Shown one piece after another: positions 61,799-64,000 of a DNA stretch of 64,000 bases. A model generated the notes under the pieces. That model was not told the origin of the DNA. It made no database searches and saw nothing but the letters and a program-made list of their open reading frames with translations. Position 1 is the first letter of the stretch. Every line of letters starts with the position of its first letter. Both the position numbers and the translations under genes were made by a program. Source of the DNA: Pterois miles. Its lineage: Eukaryota > Chordata > Actinopteri > Perciformes > Scorpaenidae. The stretch covers positions 7,549,001-7,613,000 of the forward strand of contig CAMQGK010000144.1 in the NCBI GenBank assembly GCA_947000775.1. The letters run 5' to 3'.

Positions 61799-64000
61799 GT
61801 ACAAAAACTAGCTCTGTAGCCAAACTATCATCATTTATTACATTGTTGTTACAGTAGTTTTTTTGACCGTGCAGAAATCCAGCTGTGAAGTGATAGAGAT
61901 GAAAAAACTAGAACTGTGTATTGGCAAGAATCTGGCAATATGATAAGTATCGTGATACACATGATATAAAGGTAACGATTCAGTGTATTGCGATATTGTA
62001 AGTAAGGTGATATAATGCAATTTTTTTTAAATCTAATTTTAAGAAGAGTGTCACAGTATGAAGAACACACCAGAAACACACCATTTTAGAATAGGCAAAA
62101 ATAATGCCTTTGAGCCCTTCGATAATGGCCAAAATTTAGCGTAACTATGGAGCGTAATTAAACCATCTTCGCTCCTCCTCCTCCACAAGGTAGTATAACA
62201 TGGTTGGTACTAAAGGCTTCCTTAGGTTTTCTACACAGTGTTTTGGAGAATCAATAAAATCTTACAACGTGTAATATCGTGGTACATAATTTTTTATAGG
62301 GGTGTAAGAATATATCTATACTCGTGTACTGATATTTTCTTACACCCCTAGAAAAAACTACACAAGTACAGTTGCACAGGCCAATGAGTGCAGCATTTAT
62401 ACACCAGAGAACGGTCATAAGAACATGTATAAAGTATTTCAGCCTGAGAGGACAGAGAGCTCACATGTCTGTCATTTGACTGGCCTAGAGGGGGGCACTC
62501 AAATCTCTCTCCAATGACTGGGATCACATGTATGTATGAGAGAGACAGACTGCATATGCTGCTGAATGTACCCTCTTGGGTGTCAATATCTAATAGCTAT
62601 TGGTATTTCTGCTGAGCCAGCATTTCTTCAGCCAGGTTATTCAAAAAGCTAACTTTGTACAGACTGGCTGAGTAAAACCACTTTAGACCACTCTTGTGTG
62701 TTGATGTAAATCCATGAATGTTTGAACACCTACTGGAAGGCTGAGTTGCTGCGTGTTTCTGGTTGATGACCATGAAAGGTGTTGAGGTGTTACAGCAGCT
62801 CTCTCTGCCCTTTGAACAGGGATATTAAGTTCCTTTGAAAAACTCCTTAGACAAAGTTTGTGCTTCAGTTAAAGAGGTCAGGACGGACTTCTTTACTGGA
62901 TTAGGAAGCACATTGGACAATAATTACAAATCCGCTTAGTGAATACCAGGGCAACTATGAGAAACAATAATAAGGAATTCCAGTCGTACTGCGTTTTCAT
63001 CCATGCGTGTGGGGTAATCTTACGGTGAACCTCTTACTGAGGTCATACACCATGTACTTCTAGTGAAGGGTTTTTTGAATGTTTACAGCACACGTGTTGC
63101 TAATATTCACAACAGCATTCTGCATGTTTGTTTAGCCCACATTAGGATTGTTCTGCATAGTGCACATGTATCTGTCCCTGGGAACCAGACAAATCTGCCA
63201 GCTCATGTTTTATTTGTTCTGGCAGTTTCGTCTGGTCCCCCTCCGCCTTGGAGAGATTTCCAGCAATTTGAGATCTGACGGGCCAATCACAGCCAACTTG
63301 AGACATTTTCAAAAAAACAACCAAGATGGCTGCAGTTGATGTGGAACTTTCTATTGAAGCCGCTATCATGTAGCCTGACATTTCCAGATCAATTCACAAA
63401 TGGATCTGCCAGAGCAAGTAAAACATGAGTTTACAGATTCGTCTGGTTATCAGACAAAGTAAAAACACTATTTATCTTCTGATGGTAAAAACTCCAACAC
63501 TTGTTCGCAGAGATATTGATGCTACACCATCACAGCTCATCCCTACACGCTGTAGTGTGCTTACATTTTTAATTTAATTAGATTAGTTCTAACCTGATAG
63601 CAGAGTGATGCCAATACAAGAATGAAGCACGAAGGATATAAGACAATGGTAAAAATACGTTTAAAGAAGAGATCTGAAGTAATGTTCCTCACACACCTCA
63701 CTACTCCTCCCTCCAGGAAGTGGTGAAGCTTAAATTATGAAGTCAGGCAAAATGCGGACAACACCGTGATGCTGGTGTATGGTTTCAGCATTAATGCGGT
63801 CATATGAGAGCCATCTTGCTGAAGCATTATATCCACTTATGTGATTATGCACATACAGTAACATCAGAGCGAAGCTTTCCCTTACACACTGAGAGATATA
63901 TTATCAGCTACAGACCCCCCAGGTGGTTGCCATAGCTACACTGATACCTGAGCACTCACACAATCTATAAACAAGTACTGTTAAATGAAATGAGTCATTA
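61799..64000 (+). other. Probable slco1-like intron 2 (5' part)
   Basis: It contains a hAT-like element (61912-62351) near its start. The rest to the window end shows no exon encoding the first OATP transmembrane helix, so that exon should lie beyond 64000. Confidence 0.45.
61912..62351. mobile_element. hAT-like element, copy 2 (empty site for the pogo-like insertion)
   Basis: Begins GTGTATTGGCAAGAATCTGG and ends TTTCTTACACCCCTAG, parallel to 9138-10266. At about 62094-62103 it reads AGGCAAAAATAATGCC without the pogo-like element that copy 1 has at the same point. Confidence 0.65.

Overview
The window reads as a gene-sparse piece of a ray-finned fish genome, probably a percomorph-like teleost. 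The reasons are vertebrate exon/intron architecture with GT-AG introns, long CA/GT microsatellites, a tRNA-derived SINE whose 3' tail is typical of fish, and many short inverted-repeat transposons of kinds common in teleosts. I see no prokaryotic features and no CRISPR array. The species cannot be told from the sequence.

Positions 1 to about 49.1 kb hold most of one gene on the plus strand, pde3a (cGMP-inhibited cAMP phosphodiesterase 3A). Thirteen coding exons from 6140 to 48049 join with consistent splice phases into 2202 nt, that is 733 residues plus a stop. The first coding exon, which carries the membrane-associated N-terminus, lies upstream of the window, so 1-6139 is the end of intron 1. 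The first three exons give the conserved regulatory region (NHR2-like segment, two basophilic phosphorylation sites, and the stretch that is mutated in human hypertension with brachydactyly). The following exons give the class I PDE catalytic domain with its metal-binding histidines, the PDE3-specific insert, the HDYDHPGRTN signature, the substrate glutamine and an acidic C-terminus. A linker of roughly 110 residues that human PDE3A has between these parts was not found, and the flanking exons splice in frame without it.

From about 49.1 to 56.2 kb is intergenic sequence rich in repeats. A GC-richer stretch at 56165-56420 with a TTTAAAAT box and a very good donor site looks like a promoter and non-coding first exon. 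An exon at 61651-61798 with an ATG and 29 codons ending in ...CHPNLK fits the first coding exon of an SLCO1 organic-anion transporter. The order pde3a then slco1 on the same strand matches the human order PDE3A-SLCO1C1. The rest of that gene is beyond the window.

The introns and the intergenic part are built largely of transposon remains: TTAA-flanked MITEs in several copies, hAT-like elements nested in each other, a pogo-like MITE sitting inside a hAT-like element with a matching empty site elsewhere in the window, fold-back elements with long arms, relics of a Tc1/mariner transposase and of a RecQ-like helicase, two SINE copies in opposite orientation, and a MITE family that carries perfect DR1 nuclear-receptor half-site pairs. 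I found no clear new gene system. The points most worth checking are the missing pde3a linker exon, the DR1-carrying MITE family, and the pogo insertion with its empty site.
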